Shown here: positions 25,694 through 38,056 of the stretch, piece by piece | How positions within the stretch are numbered: the first letter of the stretch is position 1 | Layout of the letters: the number at the start of each line of letters is the position of its first letter | Origin: Sphingobium sp. Ant17 | GTDB taxonomy: Bacteria; Pseudomonadota; Alphaproteobacteria; Sphingomonadales; Sphingomonadaceae | Assembly: GCF_000588875.1 (NCBI RefSeq) | Contig: NZ_JEMV01000001.1 | Coordinates: 207,315-250,694, forward strand | DNA length: 43,380 nucleotides | Reading direction: 5' to 3' | Position numbers and translations under genes: made by a program | The notes under the pieces: model-generated | Told to the model about the DNA's origin: nothing | The model's database searches: none | The model's input: the letters and a program-made list of their open reading frames with translations, nothing else

Positions 25694-26662
25694 GCAAGAT
25701 TCCCGACGATGAGAGAAAAATGATAGCGAAGAGGTACATTGTCACCATGGGTCATTCGACGTAAGCCGCCTTCGACGCCAAGCTTAATGCACCAACGCAC
25801 TAGATTCCATCGACGCAGGGATTTCTCGACCTCGCCTGCGCCGGTCTTGGTTGGGGCCTTCAACCGAAGACATTGGCAAAACCGCACATCCATGCAGGTA
25901 CTCTGGTCGAATTGGTGCCGGAACACACAATGGACGTCCAGCTATTTTGGACAGTATCCCGTCTCCATGCCCAAACCCTTCAGGACATGACCGATGCTGT
26001 GAAAAATGTAGCCAGGCAGCACCTCCAACCCGTGCCAATGTGAAGAAGCGGACTGACTGGAATCGGGAACGAGAAATTCGGTCATGAATGTCTCAGAAGG
26101 GTCGACTGCTACCGGAAGCGAACGCTGAGTCGTGGGACAAAGCCGCCATCGCGCGGCTATCGTCCAATGGCACCTGTCGGCAGAACCAGCCATTGCCGCT
26201 TGAAATCAGTTCGCCTTGCAAACGCCGATTGCTAGCCGAGCAATTGCAGTCAGGTCTCGTTCAAGAGTAAGATCCGCATGTGATCGAACAGTGCAGGAAA
26301 CCCGTATAACCTACACTATCACTCGCGAAACGACCGTGCTTTCCTTTTTTGATGCCGATGTGTCCGAGACCCAAGGCCATGTACCGGTAGAGAGGTAGCG
26401 ATTACGCAGGTATACAACAACGCCACGCTATTCTCACAAGTGGCACCTGCTAGAACGTTCAGTTCAATGGTTGGACACTTTCGAAATGTTGTAGAGGGGT
26501 TACCATTTCATATCAAATGTCGATATCGCTTTCAGACAGCAATCAGTTCAGACCGAGGCGACCATAAAATCTCTATCCAATATGAAAAACTCAAGCGTGA
26601 ATATTAATTTGACGTCGCGCTTACTGTCATGATCACCGTCTGATTGGGAATGGGCTTCCGTC
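25694..26662. other. Long gene-poor region between the toroid gene and GH106 gene
   Basis: About 970 bp in which I see no gene. Open frames on both strands are short and have no family features. The right half (about 26400-26660) is clearly AT-rich. It carries the second copy of the 59-bp repeat (26048-26106). It separates the toroid gene, whose promoter must lie at its left edge, from the 3' end of the catabolic locus. Confidence 0.5.
26048..26106. repeat. 59-bp dispersed repeat, copy 2
   Basis: Direct-orientation partner of 24527-24585, 1521 bp away; about 75% identical overall with 21 of 22 bases identical at 26085-26106. The following GTCGAC-N4-ACCGGAA sequence (from 26101) also recurs near 24509, just before copy 1. 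Confidence 0.7.
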
Positions 26663-29991
<3,329 letters not shown>

Positions 29992-30008
29992 GGGCACAAT
30001 CCTTGCAG

Positions 30009-30938
30009 TCAGGGGCGCTTGGACAGGAGGCCGCGTGCCTCCATCCAGGCATAAAATTGCGGCATCAGGCCCATGGTGGTGGTACCAGGCTTGCCCGCGC
30101 CAAAGCCATGATCGCCCCGCTCATAGGCATGGAGTTCGACCGGGCGGCCCGCCTCGCGCCATGCTTCGACGATGGCAAAGCCCTGCCGCTTGAACAGGCC
30201 ATCGTCCATGGCGATGGCGCTGAACATCGGTGGCGCGTCGGCGGGCACGGCGACACCTGTCATCGGGCCGTAGATATAGCCGATGAAGGCGGGCCGCTGA
30301 TCGCCCTTACCCTCCAACGTGGCGTTCAGCGTCGTCATCGCCCCCGCCGAAAAGCCGATCATCCCGGTGCGGGCCGGGTCAATACCATAGGTCATTGCGC
30401 GGCTGCGTACGATCGCCAGCACCTTGAGCGCATCCTGCGTCGCGCGTGGTTCTTCGATCGTGCGGACCGCGCCGGGCTTGGCCGCGTCGGCGAAACGCGC
30501 GCCCATCATGCCCAGAAACGCTCGGTCATCGCGGGGCGTTTCATTGAGCCGATATTTGAGGACGAAAGCAGCGATGCCATGATCGGCCAGCCAGCGTGCA
30601 ACGTCGCTTCCTTCGCCTGTCATCGACAGCGACAGGAATGCACCGCCAGGCGCAACGATGACCGCCGCGCCCGTCGCCTTGGCGGGGTCGGGCAGATAGG
30701 GGGTGATAGTCGGGCGAACGACGTTGCGGACCATGATATTGTCCATGGCATTGGTGCCGATCGTCACCTGCATCCGCGACCATTGCTCATCCTGTCCCGC
30801 CTTGACCGTCGGCTGTTCGGGATAGAGCGGGATCGCCGCCCTCTGGTCGGGCGCGGGCACGCTGGTCATCTTGACGTCGGGCTGCGCCACGGCAGGTGTT
30901 GCGATGGCGAGCGCCAAAGCCAGGGAAAGCGATTTCAT
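30009..30938 (-). CDS. Exported alpha/beta hydrolase (acetylesterase-like)
   Basis: The 309-residue protein starts at the ATG at 30938 (GAGGA 8 nt upstream) with a signal peptide ('MKSLSLALALAIATPAVAQ'). It is an alpha/beta hydrolase of the BD-FAE/dienelactone-hydrolase type: oxyanion 'VAPGGAFLSLS', nucleophile Ser197 in 'GFSAGAM', catalytic His in 'ERGDHGFG'. It probably removes acyl groups from glycosides or sugars in the periplasm. Its start overlaps the stop of the upstream membrane-protein gene, and GH106 follows at once, so it belongs to the glycosidase operon. Confidence 0.9.
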   Translation of the reverse strand: MKSLSLALALAIATPAVAQPDVKMTSVPAPDQRAAIPLYPEQPTVKAGQDEQWSRMQVTIGTNAMDNIMVRNVVRPTITPYLPDPAKATGAAVIVAPGGAFLSLSMTGEGSDVARWLADHGIAAFVLKYRLNETPRDDRAFLGMMGARFADAAKPGAVRTIEEPRATQDALKVLAIVRSRAMTYGIDPARTGMIGFSAGAMTTLNATLEGKGDQRPAFIGYIYGPMTGVAVPADAPPMFSAIAMDDGLFKRQGFAIVEAWREAGRPVELHAYERGDHGFGAGKPGTTTMGLMPQFYAWMEARGLLSKRP

Positions 30939-31366
30939 CGGGTCGTCCTCTGTAATATCAGGCTTGTTATCGACGCGCCGAGCGATCCGCCATATAGTAG
31001 CTTCAGGCCCAGCGCCGCACCCCAGTCTATGGCGGGAAGGTCCGCCTGCGTCGTCGCGAGGGCAAGCCCGGCGCCCAAGGCACCGCCAGCCAGCGCACAA
31101 CCGAACGCTCGCAAGACGATCGCCCGAACCGGCACCGCCAGCGACAGTCGCCTGCGCGCGATCAAGGCGGGGACCAGCGCGCTCATCAGCGACACCGCGA
31201 TGCTTTGCGGCATGAAGTCCAGCCCCAGTGCGTCGGGCGCGGCCCATGCTAGCCGACGGACCGCTATGCCGAACGCCGCCAAAAAAAAGGCAAGGCTCAG
31301 TGCCGCATTGATCGCGAAACTGACGCCTGCCTCGCGCCGGATCGAGAGCTTGGCGGTTACCATCAT
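30935..31366 (-). CDS. Small membrane protein, four predicted helices, unknown
   Basis: The 143-residue product has four hydrophobic segments (about 15-38, 50-68, 83-105, 115-135), with a positively charged N-terminus and loop ('ARRRLSLAV'). I do not recognise the family. Its position between the GH1 and hydrolase genes (6 bp after the first, ATGA overlap with the second) supports a real, co-translated gene, perhaps an accessory to transport of the released sugar or aglycone. That role is inference from context only. Confidence 0.7.
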   Translation of the reverse strand: MMVTAKLSIRREAGVSFAINAALSLAFFLAAFGIAVRRLAWAAPDALGLDFMPQSIAVSLMSALVPALIARRRLSLAVPVRAIVLRAFGCALAGGALGAGLALATTQADLPAIDWGAALGLKLLYGGSLGASITSLILQRTTR

Positions 31367-31372
31367 GCGCGC

Positions 31373-32689
31373 TTACAGGGCGTTGCGACGCGCGATCGCG
31401 CCATAGACCGCCGCGCTCGGCTTGGCCGTCCGTACGAACGTCACCGGATCGACGCTGTGCAGGCCGAATTTGGGTTTATAGCCGAAAATCCATTCGAAAT
31501 TGTCGAGCAGCGACCAGTGGCAATAGCCCTGCACCGGGACGCCATCGTCCATCACTTTTTTCAGGTCGGCGAGTGCGGCTGGAATGAAGGCCTGACGCAC
31601 GCTGTCGTCGGTCGTGCCGACGCCATGTTCGGATACCAGGATCGGCACCCCGGTCGCCTGATGGGCATAGCGCACGGCACCCGCCAGCGACGGCGCCCAG
31701 ACTTCGGTGCCGCCCCAGTTGACCACCGACCCCTTGGGGGCGGGCAGCCGATCCTTGTCCGTCCACAGCGCGCGCTCGTAATTTTGCACGCCCAAGAAAT
31801 CGTCGGTCTTGGCGACTTCGAGCCATGCGCCATAGAGTTCCTGCCGCATCGCGTCGCGGATGCTGTTCTTGCCCACGGCCTGATCGTCCATCATCGCCAG
31901 CGAAAAACCGACGGGCAGGTCGGGGCGCACCGCCTTGATCGCAGCCTTGCCAGCCTTGTGCGCGGCGAGCATCCCCTTTTGCAGCGCGGGCAGATCCTCC
32001 ACCCCGGCGACATTGGCGGATACGAATTTCGGGACGCCCAACCGCTTGGCCGCCGTTTCCAGCGTCAGTTTCTGGATGTCCCACACTTGCGGCGGCAACA
32101 TGGGTTTCAGCAGCAACAGAATGTTGGGTTCGTTGAAGGTGATGACGCTATGGATGCCCGCGCCCAGCGCCCGCATCGCCCGGTCGCAATAGCGCGCAAA
32201 CAATTCCGCGCTGTCCGGGTTGGTCCAGCCACCCTGCGCACTGAACCAGCGTGGCGCGGTGAAGTGGCTCATCGTCACCACCGGGGCCAGCCCGCGCGCG
32301 CGGCAAGCCTCGATCAGTGCCTTGTAATGGTCCAGCATCGCCTGGCTGAACAAGCCCTTTTCCGGCTCGATCCGCGCCCATTCGATGCCGAAGCGATAGC
32401 AGGTCAGGCCCAGCTTCTTGACGATGTCGAGGTCGGTCTCCCACAGCGCGAAGCTGTTGCAGGCGTCGCGCGAGGGTTCAGCGAAAATGGTGGGCTGCTG
32501 ATTTTCCAGAAACCAGAGGTCGCTGGCGACATTATTGCCCTCAATCTGATGCGGCGCGGTGGCTACGCCCCATAGAAAATCCTTGGGGAAGGCCGGATTG
32601 GCCGCTGCCTTGCGCGCGGCAATCGCTGGCGCGGCCAATGTGCCTGCCGCGGCCATTCCAGCCGCCAGCATCGTCCTGCGATTAAGCAT
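31373..32689 (-). CDS. GH1 beta-glucosidase, Tat-type exported
   Basis: The 438-residue protein begins with a twin-arginine type signal ('NRRTMLAAGMAAAGTLAA'). The GH1 TIM barrel starts with 'FPKDFLWGVATAPHQIEG' and carries the acid/base Glu187 in 'TFNEPN' and the nucleophile Glu354 in 'LVSEHG' (usual form (I/V)TENG). GH1 enzymes split beta-glucosides; in this locus glucose-beta-O-aglycone bonds exposed after rhamnose removal are the natural substrate. The ATG at 32689 has GGGGAGA upstream; the frame upstream overlaps the previous gene. It is 17 bp after the esterase gene and 6 bp before the membrane-protein gene. Confidence 0.93.
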   Translation of the reverse strand: MLNRRTMLAAGMAAAGTLAAPAIAARKAAANPAFPKDFLWGVATAPHQIEGNNVASDLWFLENQQPTIFAEPSRDACNSFALWETDLDIVKKLGLTCYRFGIEWARIEPEKGLFSQAMLDHYKALIEACRARGLAPVVTMSHFTAPRWFSAQGGWTNPDSAELFARYCDRAMRALGAGIHSVITFNEPNILLLLKPMLPPQVWDIQKLTLETAAKRLGVPKFVSANVAGVEDLPALQKGMLAAHKAGKAAIKAVRPDLPVGFSLAMMDDQAVGKNSIRDAMRQELYGAWLEVAKTDDFLGVQNYERALWTDKDRLPAPKGSVVNWGGTEVWAPSLAGAVRYAHQATGVPILVSEHGVGTTDDSVRQAFIPAALADLKKVMDDGVPVQGYCHWSLLDNFEWIFGYKPKFGLHSVDPVTFVRTAKPSAAVYGAIARRNAL

Positions 32690-32706
32690 CACATCGTCTC
32701 CCCTAT

Positions 32707-33558
32707 TCAATTGCTTATGTCGCGCACGAAGGCGCATATCTCGTCGGCCAGCCGCCGGTCGGCGGTGCCAAGATGCATCGGCATCGTGTAATGATTATGC
32801 CCGGTCATGATCACCACGCGCGGCAATGCGCCGTGCCGCGCCAGACGATCCTGCATCAGCCCGACGAACTCCGCCTGAAAACGTGGCGGGTCATATTGCG
32901 CGCAGGCGATCAGCAGCGGCAGCGTCGTCGCGGCTACTGCATCCATCGGCATGCGGTCGTCATAGAGCGCCGCGTCGCCATAATAAGCATGGTCGCGCTG
33001 ATCCAGCGGGGTATAGCCATAAAGGCCCGACAGAAGCACCGCGCCGCAAATGTCCGCGTCCCCTACCAGTTTCAGATAGCCCGCGACATGCACCGCTCCG
33101 GCGGATGTTCCCGCCAGCACGATGCGGTCGGGATTGCCGCCATGCTGCGCAGCATTGGCTTTGAGCCAGGCTACCACTGCCGCAACATCCTGTGCGCCTG
33201 CGGGCCACATATGGTCGGGGGCCAGGCGGTAGTTGATGACCACGCCGACAAACCCCGCCTGCGCCGCTATCCGCCCGACATTGGCGTTGGGCCAGGCATC
33301 GGCTCCGCCCTTATTGCCTTTCAGGAACCCTCCACCGTGGACAAAGACCAATACCGGCGCGGGGCCGATGATGTCCATCGGCGCGTAGATATCCAGCTGG
33401 TGCCGCTCGTGCGGACCATAGGCGATGTCGCCCTGCGCGACCGGAACAGCCGCTTGAAGGGCGGACTGTTCAGCGTCGAACAGCGCGCGGCATCGCGCCA
33501 AGACTTCAGGGCCAAGGCCTGTCCCCATGGCTGCTATTGCATGTCTGGTATCGCTCAT
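32707..33558 (-). CDS. Alpha/beta hydrolase (HSL/BD-FAE-type esterase)
   Basis: The 283-residue protein lacks a signal peptide and has oxyanion motif 'VHGGGFLKGNKGG' (HGGG 74-77), nucleophile Ser152 in 'AGTSAGAVHVAG', and 'MTGHNHYTMP' near the C-terminus with the catalytic His. It is likely a cytoplasmic carboxylesterase acting on acylated glycosides or on an ester or lactone intermediate of ring cleavage. It follows the TonB receptor gene across a strong hairpin and precedes GH1 by 17 bp. Confidence 0.9.
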   Translation of the reverse strand: MSDTRHAIAAMGTGLGPEVLARCRALFDAEQSALQAAVPVAQGDIAYGPHERHQLDIYAPMDIIGPAPVLVFVHGGGFLKGNKGGADAWPNANVGRIAAQAGFVGVVINYRLAPDHMWPAGAQDVAAVVAWLKANAAQHGGNPDRIVLAGTSAGAVHVAGYLKLVGDADICGAVLLSGLYGYTPLDQRDHAYYGDAALYDDRMPMDAVAATTLPLLIACAQYDPPRFQAEFVGLMQDRLARHGALPRVVIMTGHNHYTMPMHLGTADRRLADEICAFVRDISN

Positions 33559-33593
33559 GCGCTCTATCCTAGCCGCACCGATTCAAACGAACA

Positions 33594-33626
33594 GGGCATG
33601 TCGACGTCCGATACGTCGTCATGCCC
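33594..33626. terminator. Strong intercistronic hairpin after the TonB receptor gene
   Basis: GGGCATG (33594-33600) and CGACGT (33602-33607) pair with ACGTCG (33613-33618) and CATGCCC (33620-33626): 13 bp paired with one T-T mismatch and a 5-nt loop. It lies 8 bp past the receptor stop (33634) and 36 bp before the next gene's ATG. There is no T-run, so partial termination or stabilisation of the upstream mRNA is as likely as full termination. Confidence 0.65.
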
Positions 33627-33633
33627 CGCTGCA

Positions 33634-35847
33634 TCAGAACTTGGCATCGAGTTGCAGGCCGACTTGACGGAAGGACTGCGGTCCGTAGATCACGCCGAGG
33701 CCCGACCCGAAATTGCTTTGCAGGATGGACGGTTCGTTGACGTTGAATAGGTTGCGCACGAACAGGCCCGCCGAATAGCGTTCATCTTCGCTGCGCACGC
33801 CCACGCGTCCGCCGACCGTCCAGTGGGGGCGGAAAGTTTCCTCGGTGCGCGACGTATTCTGATAGCGGATTCGTGATTTCCAGATCGTGTCCGCTGCCAG
33901 GAAGCCGTTGAGACCGGACGTCAGTGGCTGCTCATGTTCGCCCGACAGGGTGAATTTGTAGCGCGGCGAATAGGCAAGCTGCTTGCCACCGATATTCGAG
34001 CCATCATTACCGATGAATCCACCCGGATAGGTCGCCTTGGTGTAGATGAAGCCGGTGTTCAACGACAGGCGATCCGAAATGCGACCGAACAGATTGACTT
34101 CGGCACCCCGCGTCTTGACCCCGTCAATGTTGGTTTGAGCGCAAACCAGCTGAGCCGTGATGGGATTGACGATACATTCCTGCGCCTGGAAGTTCTTGAT
34201 CTTGCTGTAGAACAGGCTGAAGTCCAGCACCGCACCACCGAACAAGGTCGCCTTCACGCCGCCTTCATAGGACATCGGCACTTCAGGCTGCACGACATAG
34301 GGCAGCAACGGCGCGGTCGGCACCGCGATCTGACCGCCCTTGAACCCGCGCGACGCGGTTGCATAAGCCATCAGCGAAGGGGCGACGTCATATTGCAGGC
34401 CTGTGCGCCACGATACGCGATCGACATTCAGGATCTGGAAGCTCTTGGCCCCATTGCCCGCATCGGTGCGATCCAGCGACAGCCGACCGCCGGTGTAGCG
34501 ACCGCCCAGGATGACGCGCAGGCTGTCCGTCGCATGCAACGTCCCCTGGCCGAACACAGCCAGTGATTCGTCGGTGATTTCGTTCAGCGCGCCGGGCGAA
34601 TCCACCGGACGAATCACGACGCCATTGGGCAAACGAACCGAAATGGTGAAGCGTTCTGGCTGCTGCACTGTTTTTTGGTTCGAATAAAAAGCGCCCACGG
34701 TATATTCAAACGTCGAATTGCTGGCGGACGAGGCCCGGAATTCCTGTGTAAAAAGGCGGATATTGCTCGCCGTAGGCCCGCTTCGCAGTGTCGATGCCAA
34801 AGGGTCGGCGCGATAGATGCTGCCACCAGTGGCTGTGCTGGTCTCCGACTTACGATAAGCGGTGATGGACGTCAGCGTCAGCGGCCCGGCATCATATTCC
34901 AGCTGCGCTGATCCACCCCAGCTCTCGTTCCGGCTACGAAGACCATTGGCGATGCAGAAATCCTGATTACCTTCGCCAGGCGTAATGCCGCAGCTATTGA
35001 GCAATGCAGTGTTGGCCGGGGTGTTCGAAAGGAAGGTAAAGAAGTCGCCGCCATTTTCGGCAGAACCCTTCGACCAGTCACCCAGCAGGTTGAAAGTCAG
35101 ATCATCAGTGACGTTCCACAGATAGCGGCCGCGCACGGCGTAACGGTTGACATCGTTCCAGTCGCCCGTGGTCGCATTGCGGTTCACACCCTGACGCAAG
35201 TTGGCCATACCCGACACGCGCAGCGCGCTGGTGGTGCTGACCGGCACGTTGATGACGCCTTGAATGACCTGCTGGCCATATTTGGAGCCTGCCGTTCCTT
35301 GATCGGACACTTCTGTGCGCAACCGGCCACTGAACTGGGTTGGGTCGGGCGCGTTGGTGGTGATGTTGATGACGCCGGCCGAGGTGGTCAGGCCAAACAA
35401 CGTGCCTTGCGGCCCCTTCAACACTTCGATGCGCGACACATCGAACAGATCGGAGATGTTGGCGTTGCCCTGGCTCACCTGATCGACCACGACGCCGACC
35501 GACGCGACCGCACCGGGTGAAAAGCTTTGCGTGCCGATGCCGCGAATGGAACCGCCACCGCCGGTATTCTGGGCCGGAGCAGACTGAATTTCCAGTGCGG
35601 GGGCAATACGGTTCAGGTCGTTGAGGTTGTTGACCTGCTGCCGTTCCAACTGCGCCTGGCTGGCGACGGTGATGGAAATGGGCACTTCCGTTACCTTTTC
35701 CTGCCGCCGCTGAGCGGTGACGATGATGTCGGAATTGGCATCCTCGGCTGCCGCCTGCGGTGCGGCATCCTGCGCCATGGCCGGTGCAGTCAGCGCGATG
35801 ACGCTCGCGCTGGCGAGCGCCGCGATGGTGATGTTGAACTTACGCAT
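33634..35847 (-). CDS. TonB-dependent outer-membrane receptor of the glycoside locus
   Basis: The 737-residue protein starts at the ATG at 35847 with GGGGAGGAG upstream and a signal peptide ('IAALASASVIALTAPAMAQ'). It has a TonB box ('SDIIVTAQRRQEKV'), a plug ('SRIEVLKGPQGTLFGLTTSA') and a barrel ending '...VGLQLDAKF'. It belongs to the large sphingomonad receptor group used for plant and aromatic compounds. Its place between the ring-degradation genes upstream and the glycosidase genes downstream suggests import of the glycoside or aglycone. There is no SusD partner, as expected outside Bacteroidetes. Confidence 0.94.
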   Translation of the reverse strand: MRKFNITIAALASASVIALTAPAMAQDAAPQAAAEDANSDIIVTAQRRQEKVTEVPISITVASQAQLERQQVNNLNDLNRIAPALEIQSAPAQNTGGGGSIRGIGTQSFSPGAVASVGVVVDQVSQGNANISDLFDVSRIEVLKGPQGTLFGLTTSAGVINITTNAPDPTQFSGRLRTEVSDQGTAGSKYGQQVIQGVINVPVSTTSALRVSGMANLRQGVNRNATTGDWNDVNRYAVRGRYLWNVTDDLTFNLLGDWSKGSAENGGDFFTFLSNTPANTALLNSCGITPGEGNQDFCIANGLRSRNESWGGSAQLEYDAGPLTLTSITAYRKSETSTATGGSIYRADPLASTLRSGPTASNIRLFTQEFRASSASNSTFEYTVGAFYSNQKTVQQPERFTISVRLPNGVVIRPVDSPGALNEITDESLAVFGQGTLHATDSLRVILGGRYTGGRLSLDRTDAGNGAKSFQILNVDRVSWRTGLQYDVAPSLMAYATASRGFKGGQIAVPTAPLLPYVVQPEVPMSYEGGVKATLFGGAVLDFSLFYSKIKNFQAQECIVNPITAQLVCAQTNIDGVKTRGAEVNLFGRISDRLSLNTGFIYTKATYPGGFIGNDGSNIGGKQLAYSPRYKFTLSGEHEQPLTSGLNGFLAADTIWKSRIRYQNTSRTEETFRPHWTVGGRVGVRSEDERYSAGLFVRNLFNVNEPSILQSNFGSGLGVIYGPQSFRQVGLQLDAKF

Positions 35848-35890
35848 GGTAACTCCTCCCCTTCTTATCATTCGGTCGTCTTAAGGTTGA

Positions 35891-36720
35891 TTATGCTTCG
35901 TCGATGATCCGGTTGGTCAATGTGCCGATGGTGCCGATCGTGACTTCCACCTTGTCACCGGCATTCATGTACAATGGTGGGATGCGCTTATCGCCGACGC
36001 CGCCGGGCGTGCCGGTGGCGATTACATCGCCGGGGGCGAGCGGCGTGAAGGCGCTGATATATTCGATGACCGTGGGAATATCCCAGATCATGTCGCAATC
36101 GCCTGATCCTGCACCAATTCGCCGTTGAGGCGGGTCTGCACGCGCAACGCACCTAGATCGTCAATCTCGTCCGCCGTCACCAGCGCGGGGCCAAAGCCGC
36201 CAGTGCCGGGGAAAGTCTTGCCCGGCGTGAACTGGATATTGTGGCGCTGCCAGTCGCGGGCCGACCCGTCGTTGAACGCGCTGTAGCCCGCGACATAGGC
36301 CATGGCGTCGGCAGCGGCGACCTTGTGGCACGGCTTGCCGATCACGACCGCCAGCTCGCCTTCATAATCGAAACGGGCGGTCACGGTCGGCTTCACCATC
36401 GGCTGGCCATCGGCGATCAGGCTGTCGGCATAGCGCACGAAGATGGCGGGATGCGCTTTCTGTTCGCGCCCGGTTTCCTTGACATGTTCGGCGTAGTTGA
36501 GGCCGACGCACAGGATCTTTGCAGGATCGGGAATGACCGGCAAACGCACAACATCGGCAACGGCGAAGGTCGCGCCATCGGCCAGCGTCGCAAGGCTGCC
36601 GTCGGTCAGCGCGGCCTTCAGGCTCGGCACCGCGTCGTTTGCCAATTCGACGATGGTTTCGCCGCTGATGCGGCCAAAGCTGGCGGTGCCGTCGGGACGG
36701 CGGAAGCTGACATAACGCAT
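35891..36720 (-). pseudogene. Fumarylacetoacetate-hydrolase-family protein, one base missing
   Basis: FAH-family enzymes hydrolyse or hydrate the products of aromatic ring cleavage. The first frame (ATG at 36720, just at the stop of the dioxygenase gene) has 'KILCVGLNYAEHVKETGREQ', 'HPAIFVRYADSLI' and the metal-binding 'FDYEGELAVVIGK', and ends prematurely after 'LNGELVQDQAIAT'. The second frame (to 35891) continues with 'MIWDIPTVIEYISAFTPLAP' and 'GDVIATGTPGGVGDKR', the family's C-terminal half. One missing base at about 36098-36103 (family 'SDMIWD') explains the break. Restored, the protein would be a normal ~276 residues. The second frame's ATG overlaps the first stop, so re-initiation is conceivable. 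Confidence 0.88.
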
Positions 36721-37628
36721 TAGATATTTTCCTCGGTCAGAACGTCCAGCGACTGCGGTTCCCAGTCGCGGCGATGGCGGAATTTTTCCTCGGCGGCGCG
36801 CAGGCTGTCGAAATCCTTGGTCGAAATTCCCCACTGGTCGATCCGTTTGGCGGGCCAGGTCCAGTCTTCCGGGGCGCCTGCCTGATAATCGTCAGGCACC
36901 TTGTTCACGGCGGTCGAGAATTCGATCACGGGGCCAAAGGGGGCAATGAAATAGGCGAACACATTGGCGCCCGGACCATGGCGACCCGGACCCCATGCCG
37001 GTGCCATATCCTGATCGCGCAGGCGGCCGATGCCGCGCATTACCGCGTCCAGATCTTCCATTTCGAAGGCGATATGGTTCAGGCTGGAAATGCCTGCGCG
37101 GGCAAACGCCGTCGAATGGTGCGAATCGTTGCAGCGCACGAACACCATGCCCTTGGTCCGGTCAGACACGCGAAAACCCAGCGCATCTTCGACCAGATGG
37201 CCGGTCATTTCGGCATCGGCGCTGTTGAACACCACATGGGTCAGCTTGACCGGTAGGTCGGCCCCTTCGATCGGCGCAACTTCCTGCGCATCGACCAGAA
37301 AGCGCAGCAATTCGCCCTCCGCCAGTTCGACGATGATGCCATGACCGCCGCCCGGATCGTGCGACACGACCGGCGCTGCGTTCAACCCTGCCGCGCTGAC
37401 CGATGCCTTGAGCTGCTCCAGCCGGTCGGCGGTGCAAACGAAGGTCGTGGACCGCACATAGCAGTCGGAAGACTCCTCCAGCGCGACCAGATAGGGATAG
37501 CTGCCCGATCCGCGCAGATAATGCGTCGCCCCTTCGACTGCCGCCGGGGCCATGCCCCAGATGTCGGTCAGAAAGGCCGCAGCCTCCGCCGCGCCGGGCA
37601 GCGACAATTCGATGCTGCGCAACTTCAT
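36720..37628 (-). CDS. VOC-family extradiol ring-cleavage dioxygenase-like protein
   Basis: The 302-residue protein has two vicinal-oxygen-chelate modules (about 5-115 and 127-270). The C-terminal one keeps the iron ligands of type I extradiol dioxygenases: His131 ('LTHVVFN'), His185 ('LNHIAFEM') and Glu236 ('VIEFST'), plus the 'DSHHS' pair at 170-171 near the usual acid-base His. Such enzymes open catecholic rings next to the hydroxyls. The ATG at 37628 overlaps the GlcG-type gene's stop (ATGA), and the FAH-family gene follows with TAATG overlap, so dioxygenase and hydrolase are translationally coupled. This fits successive steps on one substrate. Confidence 0.9.
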   Translation of the reverse strand: MKLRSIELSLPGAAEAAAFLTDIWGMAPAAVEGATHYLRGSGSYPYLVALEESSDCYVRSTTFVCTADRLEQLKASVSAAGLNAAPVVSHDPGGGHGIIVELAEGELLRFLVDAQEVAPIEGADLPVKLTHVVFNSADAEMTGHLVEDALGFRVSDRTKGMVFVRCNDSHHSTAFARAGISSLNHIAFEMEDLDAVMRGIGRLRDQDMAPAWGPGRHGPGANVFAYFIAPFGPVIEFSTAVNKVPDDYQAGAPEDWTWPAKRIDQWGISTKDFDSLRAAEEKFRHRRDWEPQSLDVLTEENI

Positions 37629-38056
37629 TTTGCGTCTCCATGGGTCAGGCCAGCGGCAAGGATACCGGCAATGGCGCAGGCTTCGTCGCAATCGCCGGTG
37701 TCGCCGCTGATCCCGACGGCACCAATCACCGCGCCTTCCAACTCACGGATCAGGACGCCGCCGGGCGACAGGGCAAGCTGGCCGCCGGTGACGGCCACCA
37801 CGCTCTGAAAGAAAGTGGGGTTATTTGCGGCGCGCCCGGCAATGACGCGGGTGTCTGCGCCCATGCCCAATGCGCCCGTCGCCTTGGCCTTGGCAATGTC
37901 GAACCGGAACAGGCTCGCGCCATCCTGCCGTGCGAAGGCAAGCGGGTGCGCCCCTGCGTCCAGCACCACCACGGCCAGCGCCGGGGCGTTGTCACCGCGC
38001 GGCTGCGCAAGGGCGGTGTCGATGATCGTGCGTGCCTGAACAAGTGTGAGGGTCAT
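37625..38056 (-). CDS. GlcG/HbpS-family (DUF336) protein
   Basis: The 143-residue protein matches the GlcG/HbpS fold: 'LTLVQARTIIDTALAQ', 'ALAVVVLDAGAHPLAFARQD', 'KAKATGALGMGADTRV', 'LSPGGVLIRELEGAVIGAVG', 'CDEACAIAGI'. Members bind haem or small aromatics and are frequent in aromatic and glycol catabolic operons; an enzymatic role is not established. There is no signal peptide. It overlaps the flavin monooxygenase gene (upstream) and the dioxygenase gene (downstream) by ATGA, so it is made together with them. Confidence 0.9.
   Translation of the reverse strand: MTLTLVQARTIIDTALAQPRGDNAPALAVVVLDAGAHPLAFARQDGASLFRFDIAKAKATGALGMGADTRVIAGRAANNPTFFQSVVAVTGGQLALSPGGVLIRELEGAVIGAVGISGDTGDCDEACAIAGILAAGLTHGDAK

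Noticed and set aside
25690..26193. Short minus-strand frames that might be gene remnants
   Set aside because: I could not match them to any family with confidence, so the region is listed as gene-poor.
35891..36091. The C-terminal FAH frame as an independent gene
   Set aside because: It is the direct continuation of the FAH-family protein; re-initiation at the overlapping ATG is possible, but the family is normally one chain.
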